Shown here: piece after piece, positions 38,950 through 47,746 of the stretch
Layout: every line of letters begins with the position of its first letter
How positions within the stretch are numbered: position 1 is the stretch's first letter
Assembly (NCBI GenBank): GCA_022450595.1
Contig: JAKUPT010000014.1
Location: 1 to 56,410, forward strand
Reading direction: 5' to 3'
DNA length: 56,410 bases
Origin: Bdellovibrionales bacterium
GTDB taxonomy: Bacteria; Bdellovibrionota; Bdellovibrionia; Bdellovibrionales; UBA1609
Program-made: the position numbers and the translations under genes
The notes under the pieces: model-generated
Seen by the model: the letters and a program-made list of their open reading frames with translations, nothing else
Told to the model about the DNA's origin: nothing
The model's database searches: none

Positions 38950-39651
38950 TTAAGCTGTTACTGTCGCATCGTTAACATCAACTTTAAGGCCAACACCCAT
39001 TGTTGATGATAAGTTTACGTTTCTAAAGTAAATACCTTTGCTTGAAGCTGGTTTTGCTTTAGAAAGAGCACTCATTAGAGCTGAGAAGTTTTCTCTTAAC
39101 TTTTCAGCACCCATTGACTTTCTGCCGATAGAAGCATGAACAATACCTGCTTTTTCTACACGAAATGCAAGCTTACCTTTTTTCTCAGTAGATACGGTTT
39201 GTCCAACGTTCATCGTTACGGTGCCCACTTTTGGGTTTGGCATTAATCCTCTAGGTCCTAATACCTTTGCGACTTTAGCAACTGTCGCCATCATATCAGG
39301 TGTGGCAATCGCTTTATCAAAATCAAGCCATCCACCTTTAATTTTTTCAACTAAGTCATCAGCACCGACAAAGTCAGCTCCAGCTTCTTTTGCTTCTTGC
39401 TCTTTAGGTCCTTTTGCAAAAACAATCACTCTTACATCTTTACCAAGACCATTTGGAAGAGAAACAGCACCACGAACCTGTTGATCAGACTGCTTAGGAT
39501 CAACACCTAAACGAATTGATACATCTACAGACTCATCAAATTTTGCTTGAGCAGAATCAAGCACTAATTGAAAGGCCTCTTCCACTGAATATCTTTTATC
39601 TTTATCAACTTTGTCATAAGCTGATTTTAATTTTTTACCTTTTTTCGCCAT
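38950..39651 (-). CDS. rplA: 50S ribosomal protein L1
   Basis: L1-stalk protein that helps release E-site t[23 protein letters not shown] and [15 protein letters not shown] are diagnostic; 233 residues. Its ATG overlaps the rplK stop by one base, so the pair is coupled. Confidence 0.98.
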   Translation of the reverse strand: MAKKGKKLKSAYDKVDKDKRYSVEEAFQLVLDSAQAKFDESVDVSIRLGVDPKQSDQQVRGAVSLPNGLGKDVRVIVFAKGPKEQEAKEAGADFVGADDLVEKIKGGWLDFDKAIATPDMMATVAKVAKVLGPRGLMPNPKVGTVTMNVGQTVSTEKKGKLAFRVEKAGIVHASIGRKSMGAEKLRENFSALMSALSKAKPASSKGIYFRNVNLSSTMGVGLKVDVNDATVTA

Positions 39652-40082
39652 TACTTACCGCCTTGTACTTCTAAACCCATACTTTTAGCCGTTCCAACAA
39701 CTTGAGCCACTGCAGCTTCAACAGTCATGCAGTTTAAGTCAGGCATTTTAGTTTGAGCAATCTCAGTGATTTGCTCCATGCTGACCTTAGCCACCTTGTC
39801 TTTTTGCGGCATTTTAGATCCACTTTTAATGTTTACACTCTTTTTGAGTAGCACGGAAGCGGGCGGAGTCTTTGTAATAAAACTGAAGCTTCTGTCTTGA
39901 TACACAGTGATGATTACAGGAATAATAGTATCCCCCATCTGCTGAGTCTTAGCATTAAACTGCTTACAGAACTCCATTATATTGACTCCATGCTGTCCGA
40001 GCGCCGGTCCAACGGGCGGAGCTGGATTCGCTTTCCCTGCCGGTATTTGTAATTTAATTTGGCCTGTTACTTTTTTTGCCAC
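39651..40082 (-). CDS. rplK: 50S ribosomal protein L11
   Basis: Forms the GTPase-associated center with 23S rRNA and mediates the RelA response. [20 protein letters not shown] and [11 protein letters not shown] fit; 143 residues. Start is GTG 40082 with AGGAG upstream. About 90 AT-rich bases without a gene separate it from nusG. Confidence 0.98.
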   Translation of the reverse strand: MAKKVTGQIKLQIPAGKANPAPPVGPALGQHGVNIMEFCKQFNAKTQQMGDTIIPVIITVYQDRSFSFITKTPPASVLLKKSVNIKSGSKMPQKDKVAKVSMEQITEIAQTKMPDLNCMTVEAAVAQVVGTAKSMGLEVQGGK

Positions 40083-40175
40083 GGTCCCACTCCTACAAAC
40101 ATGGTTAATGATTAATGAACTCTATTTAATTGTTCAAAGTCTTGTACCGATACTTTATATGAAAGAAAAATGCAA

Positions 40176-40718
40176 TTAACTTTTTTCAACTTGAATAAAA
40201 TCTAACTCAACCGGTGTTGGGCGCCCAAAAATGCTCACCATCACCTTTACTTTGCCTTTTTCTTCGTTGATTTCCTCTACAGTGCCGTTGAAGTTACTAA
40301 ATGGGCCATCGACCACCATAACCTCTTCACCCATTGTAAATTCTATCTTATGCTTAGGTTTTTCAGCTCCAGTTTCCATCTGCTGAGTCACTCTTTGTAC
40401 TTCGTGCTCTGGAACTTCCGGCGGTTTAGCGGAGGCATTTGTTCCACCACCCACAAAACCAGTCACTTTAGACGAACCACGCACTAGATGCCACGTGTCA
40501 TCATTCATCACCATATTTACAAAAATATAGCCCGGAAAGAATTTTTTATTACGAGTGGCTTTTTTTCCTTTTACCAACTGAACAACTGATTCTTGAGGAA
40601 TTAAAATTTCACCAAAGTACTCATCCATACTTTTAGACTTAATACGCTCTTCAATAGCTGTTTTTGCCAAGGCTTCACAGCTAGTTTGAACATTTACAAT
40701 GTACCATTTTTTTTCCAC
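40176..40718 (-). CDS. nusG: transcription termination/antitermination factor NusG
   Basis: Binds RNA polymerase and links it to Rho or the ribosome. The NGN domain begins KKWYIVNVQT and includes FFPGYIFVNM; the KOW domain has GEEVMVVDGPFSNFNGTVEEI. An ATG at 40724 is only one base after AAGGA, so GTG 40718, seven bases after it, is the likelier start (180 residues). It follows secE closely. Confidence 0.96.
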   Translation of the reverse strand: MEKKWYIVNVQTSCEALAKTAIEERIKSKSMDEYFGEILIPQESVVQLVKGKKATRNKKFFPGYIFVNMVMNDDTWHLVRGSSKVTGFVGGGTNASAKPPEVPEHEVQRVTQQMETGAEKPKHKIEFTMGEEVMVVDGPFSNFNGTVEEINEEKGKVKVMVSIFGRPTPVELDFIQVEKS

Positions 40719-40739
40719 GATCATGTCCTTTATAAATAA

Positions 40740-41126
40740 TTAAAGCTTTAAATTTATTAAGATATTTACAACTTCTTTTGAGACCATATCAAATAGTCCA
40801 AGTCCAACCCCAGCCACAAGAAGCATAATGCAGGTTACAAGAGTCATTGCCGTGGTTTCTTTGCGTGTTGGCCAAGTCACTTTACGAAGCTCAAGTAAAA
40901 CCTCATCAGCCCACTTAACTGTTTTTGGGTTTAATTGCAGTATTAAAAAAGAAATCAATCCACAGACAATAGGCACACCATGCTGAACAGCAGTGATTGA
41001 CCAATATTTACCAACAACACCTACGTTGGATGCAACAGTCTGAAATAGCACACTCACAACGTATGCCAGTATAAAAGAGAAAATAATAAAACTAAGAGTG
41101 ATATATTTTTTGTTATCTTGTTCCAC
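40740..41126 (-). CDS. secE: preprotein translocase subunit SecE (three-helix form)
   Basis: Clamps SecY in the Sec translocon. The 128-residue protein has two extra N-terminal helices (about 10-33 and 51-67) and the conserved C-terminal helix after LRKVTWPTRKETTAMT, as in E. coli SecE. The open frame runs to 41228 but through the tRNA-Trp gene; GTG 41126 with AAAGGG seven bases upstream is the real start. Confidence 0.95.
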   Translation of the reverse strand: MEQDNKKYITLSFIIFSFILAYVVSVLFQTVASNVGVVGKYWSITAVQHGVPIVCGLISFLILQLNPKTVKWADEVLLELRKVTWPTRKETTAMTLVTCIMLLVAGVGLGLFDMVSKEVVNILINLKL

Positions 41127-41167
41127 AGATCGACCCTTTATAAAATGTGAATCTGCCACTAAAAAAG

Positions 41168-41244
41168 TGGCAGGGCAGGAGGGATTCGAACCCACAACCC
41201 ACGGATTTGGAGTCCGTTGCTCTACCAATTAGAGCTACTGCCCT
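41168..41244 (-). tRNA. tRNA-Trp (anticodon CCA)
   Basis: Acceptor AGGGCAG pairs with CTGCCCT, anticodon stem ACGGA/TCCGT encloses CTCCAAA, T loop TTCGAAT, G discriminator and encoded CCA. It lies 41 bases before secE, a widespread tRNA-Trp-secE-nusG order. Confidence 0.97.
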
Positions 41245-41250
41245 ATACCA

Positions 41251-41339
41251 AATAGTCTTAAACATTAAAAGGCAAAATTGCCCTAAAAAACCAAATCGAT
41301 TCTACCAAGGCAAGACTATTAAAACCCCAATAGAATCGA
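41251..41339 (-). repeat. two interlocked inverted repeats upstream of tRNA-Trp
   Basis: Between the tuf terminator and tRNA-Trp two perfect 9-base inverted repeats interlock: AATAGTCTT (41251-41259) with AAGACTATT (41312-41320), and TCGATTCTA (41296-41304) with TAGAATCGA (41331-41339). They cannot both form a simple stem; a pseudoknot or alternative folds are possible in the transcript. A short GGCAA/TTGCC hairpin lies between. Confidence 0.5.
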
Positions 41340-41342
41340 ATC

Positions 41343-41370
41343 AAAAAAAAGCGGAAGCATTTGCTTCCGC
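41343..41370 (-). terminator. terminator of the tRNA-tuf operon
   Basis: Minus strand GCGGAAGC, four-base loop, GCTTCCGC (41351-41370), followed by eight T (41343-41350). It lies 17 bases after the tuf stop. Confidence 0.93.
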
Positions 41371-41386
41371 TTCCAAAAGACTAATA

Positions 41387-42577
41387 TTACTCAACAATGT
41401 CAGTAACAACACCGGCACCAACAGTACGTCCACCTTCACGAATCGCAAAACGCAACTCTTTTTCCATCGCAATTGGAGCGATAAGTTCGATAGACATTTC
41501 AACACGGTCACCAGGCATAACCATTTCAGTACCTTCTTTAAGAGTACATACACCAGTTACGTCAGTTGTTCTGAAATAGAACTGAGGACGGTATCCGTTA
41601 AAGAATGGAGTGTGACGTCCACCTTCTTCTTTAGTTAAGATATAGGCTTCACACTTAAACTTTTTATGAGGAGTGATCGAACCAGGTACAGCAAGTACTT
41701 GACCTCTTTCAACATCGTCTTTTTTAAGACCACGAAGAAGAGCACCACAGTTGTCCCCTGCTTGACCTTCATCAAGAAGCTTACGGAACATCTCAATACC
41801 AGTTACAGTTGTTTTAGTTGTTGGACGAATACCAACGATTTCAACTTCACCACCAACTTTAATAATACCACGCTCGATACGGCCAGTAACAACTGTACCA
41901 CGACCAGAAATTGAGAAAACGTCCTCAATTGGCATCAAGAAAGGCTTGTCCGTTGCACGTTGTGGCTCAGGAATGTAAGTGTCACAAGCTTCCATTAACT
42001 TCATAATTGACTCAGATCCAATCTCAGAAGTATCACCCTCAAGTGCCTTAAGAGCAGAACCTTTAACTATAGGAATGTCATCGCCAGGAAATTCATACTT
42101 AGAAAGTAGTTCACGAATTTCAAGCTCAACAAGCTCTAAAAGCTCTTCATCATCAACTTGGTCAACTTTGTTCATATACACAACAATCGCTGGTACACCA
42201 ACCTGACGAGCAAGTAGGATGTGCTCACGAGTTTGTGGCATAGGCCCATCTGAAGCTGACACAACTAAGATCGCGCCGTCCATTTGAGCCGCACCAGTGA
42301 TCATGTCTTTCACATAGTCAGCGTGACCAGGACAGTCAACGTGAGCATAGTGACGTTGATCAGTTTCATACTCAACGTGAGACGTTGAAATTGTAATACC
42401 ACGCTCTTTTTCTTCAGGAGCTTTATCGATCATGTCATATGCCATGTTCTGAGCTTTACCTTGAGTCGCAAGAACAGTAGTAATTGCTGCTGTTAAAGTG
42501 GTTTTTCCATGGTCAACGTGACCAATTGTACCAATATTTACGTGAGGCTTGCCGCGCTCAAATTTTTCTTTTGCCAT
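41387..42577 (-). CDS. tuf: elongation factor Tu
   Basis: Delivers aminoacyl-tRNA to the ribosome. The 396 residues contain [13 protein letters not shown], the switch I segment [23 protein letters not shown] and the NKVD box. It is the only tuf in the window and lies after four tRNA genes as tufB does in enterics. The ribosome site CAGGAGG overlaps a 12-base palindrome CCTGAATTCAGG (42590-42601) whose short hairpin could partly mask it. Confidence 0.98.
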   Translation of the reverse strand: MAKEKFERGKPHVNIGTIGHVDHGKTTLTAAITTVLATQGKAQNMAYDMIDKAPEEKERGITISTSHVEYETDQRHYAHVDCPGHADYVKDMITGAAQMDGAILVVSASDGPMPQTREHILLARQVGVPAIVVYMNKVDQVDDEELLELVELEIRELLSKYEFPGDDIPIVKGSALKALEGDTSEIGSESIMKLMEACDTYIPEPQRATDKPFLMPIEDVFSISGRGTVVTGRIERGIIKVGGEVEIVGIRPTTKTTVTGIEMFRKLLDEGQAGDNCGALLRGLKKDDVERGQVLAVPGSITPHKKFKCEAYILTKEEGGRHTPFFNGYRPQFYFRTTDVTGVCTLKEGTEMVMPGDRVEMSIELIAPIAMEKELRFAIREGGRTVGAGVVTDIVE

Positions 42578-42689
42578 TTATTAAGTCCTCCTGAATTCAG
42601 GTTTATTATCTTTCTACTAATTTAAAAAAACTTATCGTTTTTTAATCACCAATACAATTAATTCAAGCCCTACCGCACAAAAAGTGACT

Positions 42690-42765
42690 TGGAGCCCATG
42701 GCGAGACTCGAACTCGCGACCCCACCCTTACCAAGGGTGTGCTCTACCCCTGAGCCACACGGGCT
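42690..42765 (-). tRNA. tRNA-Thr (anticodon GGU)
   Basis: Acceptor AGCCCGT/ATGGGCT, anticodon stem CACCC/GGGTG around TTGGTAA, T loop TTCGAGT, CCA encoded. Last tRNA before tuf, in the position of E. coli thrT. Confidence 0.96.
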
Positions 42766-42783
42766 GAAGCTTCAGCAAAAAAA

Positions 42784-42860
42784 TGGAGCGGGAGACGGGG
42801 GTCGAACCCGCAACCCTCGGCTTGGAAGGCCGATACTCTAGCCAATTGAGCTACTCCCGC
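42784..42860 (-). tRNA. tRNA-Gly (anticodon UCC)
   Basis: Acceptor GCGGGAG/CTCCCGC, anticodon stem TCGGC/GCCGA around CTTCCAA, T arm with TTCGACC, CCA encoded. Position matches E. coli glyT. Confidence 0.96.
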
Positions 42861-42872
42861 AACAAATATAAG

Positions 42873-42958
42873 TGGTGGAGGGAGTAGGATTCGAACCTAC
42901 GTAGGCGTAAGCCAGCGGATTTACAGTCCGCCCCCTTTAGCCACTCGGGCATCCCTCC
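42873..42958 (-). tRNA. tRNA-Tyr (anticodon GUA)
   Basis: Acceptor GGAGGGA/TCCCTCC, anticodon stem GCGGA/TCCGC around CTGTAAA, and a long variable arm, the class II form of bacterial tRNA-Tyr. CCA encoded. Position matches tyrU. Confidence 0.96.
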
Positions 42959-42961
42959 ACG

Positions 42962-43037
42962 TGGAGCTGGATATGGGACTCGAACCCGCAACCTGCTGAT
43001 TACAAATCAGCTGCTCTACCAATTGAGCTAATCCAGC
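42962..43037 (-). tRNA. tRNA-Thr (anticodon UGU)
   Basis: Acceptor GCTGGAT/ATCCAGC, anticodon stem GCTGA/TCAGC around TTTGTAA, CCA encoded. First gene of the tRNA-tuf operon, like thrU. Confidence 0.96.
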
Positions 43038-43068
43038 CTAACAGCTACCATGCTGTATGTAAGCGCCT

Positions 43069-43098
43069 GTTCTACTTGATAAGGTTATACCGAGTCAA
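43069..43098 (-). promoter_or_regulatory. promoter of the Thr-Tyr-Gly-Thr-tuf operon
   Basis: Minus strand TTGACT (43093-43098), 18-base spacer, TAGAAC (43069-43074). A GC-rich stretch (AGGCGC) follows the -10, like the discriminator of stringently controlled stable-RNA promoters. Confidence 0.7.
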
Positions 43099-43161
43099 AG
43101 AATTTTCTTTAGAAAAAACAAGATTTTCAAACTTTTTTTTAGAGAAAACAAAAGCTTAAGA

Positions 43162-43953
43162 TTATTTGCTTAATCCATTAGCAAAATGCTGCTGACGGCT
43201 CGCCTCGCTGAGTATAATTGAGGTGGCCACTGAGGCATTGTAACTGGCACTGGACTCTATCTGAGGAATGTTAATAATATGATCGCAAGCTTTTAAAACA
43301 GGCTTACGAATGCCCTTATCTTCCGCTCCTATAACAATAACAACCTTTTCCGAGAACTCTGTTTGCCAAAGGCTTTCTGAGTTTTCAAAAGCCGCAGCAT
43401 ACACCCAAAAGCCTAAATCTTTAAATTTCGAGAGCTCGGCTGCAAGGTTTGAAACTTCTTCAACAGGAACATGCTCTGCAGCACCACTGGCCACTTTGTT
43501 TGCCGCAGGGCTTAGGCCCGCTGAGTTATAATGAGGTGTGTAAATAGCTTTCACCCCCATCAGCCAGCATGTTCTTAATATAGCCCCTAAGTTATGAGGA
43601 TCTTCAATGCCATCTAAAAAAACAACTATGCAGCTCTTTTCATTTTTTAAACTTTGAATATCTAAGTGAGGACGCTCGTTAACAACCAAGCAGACACCTT
43701 GATGAGAATGGGCGATTTGATCAAAAAAGTATTTATCTTGCACACTTAAACGCACTGAGTTTTCTTGCGCCCATTGTTTTATCTTTTGAAGATCCCCATG
43801 CTTTTCCCACCCCTCTTTAAGCCAGACAGAATGGACAGCCTTTGGACGAACTTTTATGACCTCAAGACAGGAGTGAATGCCTACAACATGTCGCCCACGA
43901 GGGAGCTTCACCTGATCTTGTTTTTTATTCTTGGATCTTTTTTTATTTCTCAT
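43162..43953 (-). CDS. rlmB: SpoU-family 23S rRNA (guanosine-2'-O-)-methyltransferase RlmB-like
   Basis: A 263-residue RNA ribose methyltransferase of the TrmH/SpoU class that, in RlmB, methylates G2251 of 23S rRNA. It has an N-terminal substrate-binding domain (GIHSCLEVIKVRPKAVHSVW region, 27-46) and the knotted catalytic domain: LDGIEDPHNLGAILRTC, VIGAEDKGIRK and IPQIESSASYNASVA. The N-terminus is very basic. The open frame extends to 44022, but ATG 43953 fits the family start; it overlaps pyrF by 11 bases. TrmH is a less likely alternative because of the N-terminal domain. Confidence 0.85.
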   Translation of the reverse strand: MRNKKRSKNKKQDQVKLPRGRHVVGIHSCLEVIKVRPKAVHSVWLKEGWEKHGDLQKIKQWAQENSVRLSVQDKYFFDQIAHSHQGVCLVVNERPHLDIQSLKNEKSCIVVFLDGIEDPHNLGAILRTCWLMGVKAIYTPHYNSAGLSPAANKVASGAAEHVPVEEVSNLAAELSKFKDLGFWVYAAAFENSESLWQTEFSEKVVIVIGAEDKGIRKPVLKACDHIINIPQIESSASYNASVATSIILSEASRQQHFANGLSK

Positions 43954-44638
43954 AAACACTCTCAAATATCTGACGAGCCGCAGCTTCTGCGTCATCAGCT
44001 TCATATATCGGACGCCCCACAACTAACATATCAGAGCCAGAATCAAGAGCCTGTCTTGGAGTGACCACTCTTTTTTGATCTGAATTGGAAGAATTAGACA
44101 GCCTAACTCCCGGGGTCACACAATACAGATCAGGATAAACAGTCTTTAGATTTTTAACTTCGACACCGGAGCAAACAATGCCTCGAAGCCCACTTTTAAA
44201 AACCTCACCAGCAAGAGCTTCTACACTTTTCTCAACACCACTGGTCTTCAACACAGCCGGTAGCGTGTCTTCACTGTAGCTTGTCAGTATCGTGACGGCC
44301 AAAACCTTAAAAGCTCGTTTTTTTGAAAGCTCATCTTCTAACTCTTTGATTTGCTTTAAAGCCTCAGGACCTGCAAGAGCATGAATGGTCACAAACTCGA
44401 CCCCTAACTCAAATGATGAGCGAATCGATGAAAGCATTGTATTTGGTATGTCGTAGAATTTTAAATCTAAAAATACTCTATGCTTGTTACTAATAGACTT
44501 TACCCACTCAGTTCCTGCTGAAAACAGAAGACGAGGGCCAACCTTATATCCTCCCACCCAATTAGAAGTTTGGTGAATCAGTTCTTCAGCTCGCTGCTGA
44601 CTGTCTACATCTAAAGCCAAAAAAATATTATTGCTCAT
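43943..44638 (-). CDS. pyrF: orotidine 5'-phosphate decarboxylase
   Basis: Last step of UMP synthesis. The catalytic Lys/Asp set is in FLDLKFYDIPNT, the N-terminal Asp in LALDVDS, and the phosphate site in YCVTPGVRLS and VVGRPI. 231 residues, group I form. It overlaps both proS (11 bases) and rlmB (11 bases), so all three are translated together. Confidence 0.96.
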   Translation of the reverse strand: MSNNIFLALDVDSQQRAEELIHQTSNWVGGYKVGPRLLFSAGTEWVKSISNKHRVFLDLKFYDIPNTMLSSIRSSFELGVEFVTIHALAGPEALKQIKELEDELSKKRAFKVLAVTILTSYSEDTLPAVLKTSGVEKSVEALAGEVFKSGLRGIVCSGVEVKNLKTVYPDLYCVTPGVRLSNSSNSDQKRVVTPRQALDSGSDMLVVGRPIYEADDAEAAARQIFESVYEK

Positions 44639-46358
44639 TTAACTCTCTTACTAAATTTTGAATAAATTCAGCCGCTTTAGAAATTTCCACTTCATGCTTA
44701 GCCTTTGATTTGCGCACCACTACTTCAAAAACGCCATTTTCAAGGCCTCGCTTACCTGCAGTCACTCTGACGGGAAAGCCCAATAGGTCGGCGTCTTTAA
44801 ACTTAACTCCTGGACGCGCTTTGCGCTCGTCAATAAAGACATCTATTTGAGAAGCCGCTAATGCCTGATTTAAAGCCTCAACTTTTTCATTGGCTGACTC
44901 ATCGGCTGGATCTAAGTGACAGATATGTACATGAAAAGGCGCTAGCGCCATAGGCCAGATCATTCCATCTTTATCATGATTTTGCTCAATGGCGGCTTGA
45001 ACAGTTCTGCCCACACCAATACCGTAACAGCCCATCTCAATAATTTGTGACTTTCCATTGGCATCTAAGTAATTAGCATTCATGGCTTTAGAGTACTTAT
45101 TTCCTAAGTAAAACACATGCCCCACTTCAATACCGCGATAAGACTTTAAAGTGCCCCCATTGGGCCCCTTATCTCCAGGCTTTGCCAGTCTAAAATCTGC
45201 CACTTGCTTCACTTTAAAATCCCGCCCGGCAACAACATTTTTTAAATGTATGTCGTCTTTATTGGCCCCAACGACTATCTCAGGCAAAGACTCAACGGCT
45301 TTATCCATATACACATCACACTTAAGATTCACCGGCCCACAGCTGCCTGGCATCGCTCCAGTTAAGGCTTTTACTTGGGCTTCATTAATAGGCTCTGGCG
45401 GTAAATCCAGTTTTAATAAATTTTTAATTTTAACCGGATTGACCTCATCATCACCTAACACCAACACAGCAATCGGTTGGTGCTTTTTAGGATCACTAGA
45501 AATATCAAAAAACATTGTTTTCACTAAGTGGTTTGCAGGGACATTGAGATAAGAGCTTAAGCTTTCAATGGTGCGAATGCCTTTAGTTTCTATCTCTGCC
45601 ATTTTTTCACCTGTGGCTTTTACACTCGGAGCAATAGAGGGCTGACTCATGCACACTTCAGAGTTGGCGGCATAATCACTCCCCTCTTCCACTAGCAAAT
45701 GGTCTTCTCCACTTTCAGCAAGCACATGAAATTCGTGTGACTTGTCCCCACCAATGCTTCCGGAGTCGGCTTGAACCACACGGTAGTCAAGGCCCAAACG
45801 GTTAAAGATATTTTGATAGGCTTGATACATTTTTTCATAAGAATCGTGAGCGGCCTCTTGAGAGAGATCAAAACTATAAGCATCTTTCATAATAAACTCA
45901 CGACCCCTCATCAGGCCAAAACGTGGTCTAATTTCATCGCGATACTTAGTTTGAACTTGATATATAATTTTAGGTAGATCTCTGTAACTTTTGATATCGT
46001 GTCTTATGTAATCAGTCACTGCCTCTTCATGGGTGGCTCCAAGACAAAATTCATGCTGGTTTCTGTTTTTAAACTTTAATAAACCATCTCCCATAGTTGT
46101 CCATCGACCAGTTTCTTGCCAAATCTCTTTCGGCTGAACAACAGGCATAAGAACTTCTACACAGCCCACCTTTTCAAGTTCTTGCCTTAATATTGCCTCA
46201 AATTTTCTTAAAGACCTTAAAGCCATCGCCCCATAGGTAAAAAGCCCGGGGGCTAGTTTTTTTATAAAGCCACTTCGAACAAGTAATTTATGACTCTCAA
46301 TTTCAGCATCCGCTGGAGACTCTTTTAATGTGTAAAGATGAGTCTGACTCCATTTCAT
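44628..46358 (-). CDS. proS: prolyl-tRNA synthetase (bacterial type with editing insertion)
   Basis: Charges tRNA-Pro. Class II motifs are seen in the N-terminal half (RDEIRPRFGLMRGREFIMKD) and after the insertion (GIGVGRTVQAAIEQN). Between them lies the editing INS domain (about 225-400). The C-terminal anticodon-binding domain has KFKDADLLGFPVRVTAGKRG. 576 residues. AGGAG seven bases before the ATG; it starts 14 bases after ntrX ends. Confidence 0.96.
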   Translation of the reverse strand: MKWSQTHLYTLKESPADAEIESHKLLVRSGFIKKLAPGLFTYGAMALRSLRKFEAILRQELEKVGCVEVLMPVVQPKEIWQETGRWTTMGDGLLKFKNRNQHEFCLGATHEEAVTDYIRHDIKSYRDLPKIIYQVQTKYRDEIRPRFGLMRGREFIMKDAYSFDLSQEAAHDSYEKMYQAYQNIFNRLGLDYRVVQADSGSIGGDKSHEFHVLAESGEDHLLVEEGSDYAANSEVCMSQPSIAPSVKATGEKMAEIETKGIRTIESLSSYLNVPANHLVKTMFFDISSDPKKHQPIAVLVLGDDEVNPVKIKNLLKLDLPPEPINEAQVKALTGAMPGSCGPVNLKCDVYMDKAVESLPEIVVGANKDDIHLKNVVAGRDFKVKQVADFRLAKPGDKGPNGGTLKSYRGIEVGHVFYLGNKYSKAMNANYLDANGKSQIIEMGCYGIGVGRTVQAAIEQNHDKDGMIWPMALAPFHVHICHLDPADESANEKVEALNQALAASQIDVFIDERKARPGVKFKDADLLGFPVRVTAGKRGLENGVFEVVVRKSKAKHEVEISKAAEFIQNLVRELNEQ

Positions 46359-46372
46359 TTATGAACTCCTAT

Positions 46373-47746
46373 TTATGTAAAATCTAAGCCGAAGGATTTT
46401 ATTTTACGGTGAAGATAACTTCTTTCTAACCCAATCTGCTCTGCTGTTTTAGTGATATTGCCATCATTTTCATCAATCACTTTACTTAAAAATTCTTTTT
46501 CAAAACGTGACCTCGCCTCTCTGAAAGTCATTGCATCAGACATATCCGTTGAGGCTTCAATCATGGAAAGACCTGCAAACTTAAGATCATGAACGTCGAC
46601 AAAATCACCCGGAGTTAAGATATAAATTCGCTCAATAAAATTTCTAAGCTCTCGCACATTGCCGGGCCATTTGTAATGAGTGAGTTTTATCGTGGCTTTG
46701 TCAGAGAAGATTTTCTTGCTGTAACCACCGCCGCGATAAAATTGCTCATAGAAATGATCCACAAGAATGTGAATATCTTGAGCTCGGTCTCTTAAAGCGG
46801 GCATTTGAAAAGGGATCACATTCAGTCTATAAAATAAATCTTCTCTAAAACGCCCAGATTTAATCTCAGTTTCTAAATCTTTATTAGTCGCAGCAACCAC
46901 TCTTACATCGACTTTTATGTTTTCGTGGCCACCCACTCGATGAAAACTTTGCTCTTGAAGGATTCTTAAAATTTTTGCCTGAGCCTCTAAGCTCATATCT
47001 CCAATTTCATCTAAAAATAAGGTTCCTCCGTGAGCTAAATCAAATTTACCACGCTTCATTTTGTCAGCACCAGTGAAAGCTCCCTTTTCATAACCAAAAA
47101 GCTCACTTTCAATTAACTCATTCGGGATGGCGGCACAATTAACCTCAACAAAGGGTTGTCCAGCACGGGAGCTTAAATAATGAATATTTTGTGCCACAAG
47201 CTCTTTGCCCGTTCCATTTTCACCGGTGATCAAAACCCATGAGTTTGTCGGAGCCACACGAGCCACCATTTGCTTAAGCTTTACCATAGGTTCACTTTCA
47301 CCAATTATGGCAAAGTTTTTACGAAGCCTATTAAGCAGGGCATTTTTTTCCACCCGCTCAGACTGATAGCTTAAAATGTTGGAAATAATAATTGAGACCT
47401 TATCAATAGAAAGAGGTTTTTCCACAAAATCCCAAGCCCCCAATTTAGTGGCCTGAACTGCGGTTTCAATAGTTCCGTGCCCTGACATAATAATGAACTC
47501 GGTGTGTGGATAAAGTTTGCGGGCCTCTCTTAAAACGTCAATGCCGTCTTTTTGGCCGGGCATCCAAATGTCTAAGAGCACAATATGTGGATGGAAGTCT
47601 TTCATCTTTTCGAGACCACTTTGACCATCTTCAGCAACTTCAAGAGTGTAGCCGTCATCTTTTAACGAGGCCGATAGAACTTCTCGGATGGCACTTTCAT
47701 CATCTACCACTAAAATACGAGTGGAATTATTATTTATATTAGACAT
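46373..47746 (-). CDS. ntrX: sigma54-dependent response regulator, NtrX-like
   Basis: A 457-residue regulator. The receiver domain (1-125) has acidic residues in LVVDDE and phosphoacceptor Asp59 in VLLDIWMPG. The AAA+ domain (about 145-385) has GENGTGKE, the sigma54 contact loop GAFTGA and FLDEIGDM. A Fis-type DNA-binding helix pair ends the protein. It overlaps ntrY by eight bases, and the two form a two-component system. A sigma54 partner and target promoters are not in view. Confidence 0.92.
   Translation of the reverse strand: MSNINNNSTRILVVDDESAIREVLSASLKDDGYTLEVAEDGQSGLEKMKDFHPHIVLLDIWMPGQKDGIDVLREARKLYPHTEFIIMSGHGTIETAVQATKLGAWDFVEKPLSIDKVSIIISNILSYQSERVEKNALLNRLRKNFAIIGESEPMVKLKQMVARVAPTNSWVLITGENGTGKELVAQNIHYLSSRAGQPFVEVNCAAIPNELIESELFGYEKGAFTGADKMKRGKFDLAHGGTLFLDEIGDMSLEAQAKILRILQEQSFHRVGGHENIKVDVRVVAATNKDLETEIKSGRFREDLFYRLNVIPFQMPALRDRAQDIHILVDHFYEQFYRGGGYSKKIFSDKATIKLTHYKWPGNVRELRNFIERIYILTPGDFVDVHDLKFAGLSMIEASTDMSDAMTFREARSRFEKEFLSKVIDENDGNITKTAEQIGLERSYLHRKIKSFGLDFT

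Noticed and set aside
41127-41228. N-terminal extension of SecE through the tRNA-Trp gene
   Set aside because: The frame is open only because tRNA sequence lacks stops; GTG 41126 has a ribosome site and fits the family start.
42622-42645. A-run/T-run hairpin before tuf as terminator
   Set aside because: The stem is almost only A-T pairs with one G-C pair, and termination there would cut tuf from its promoter.
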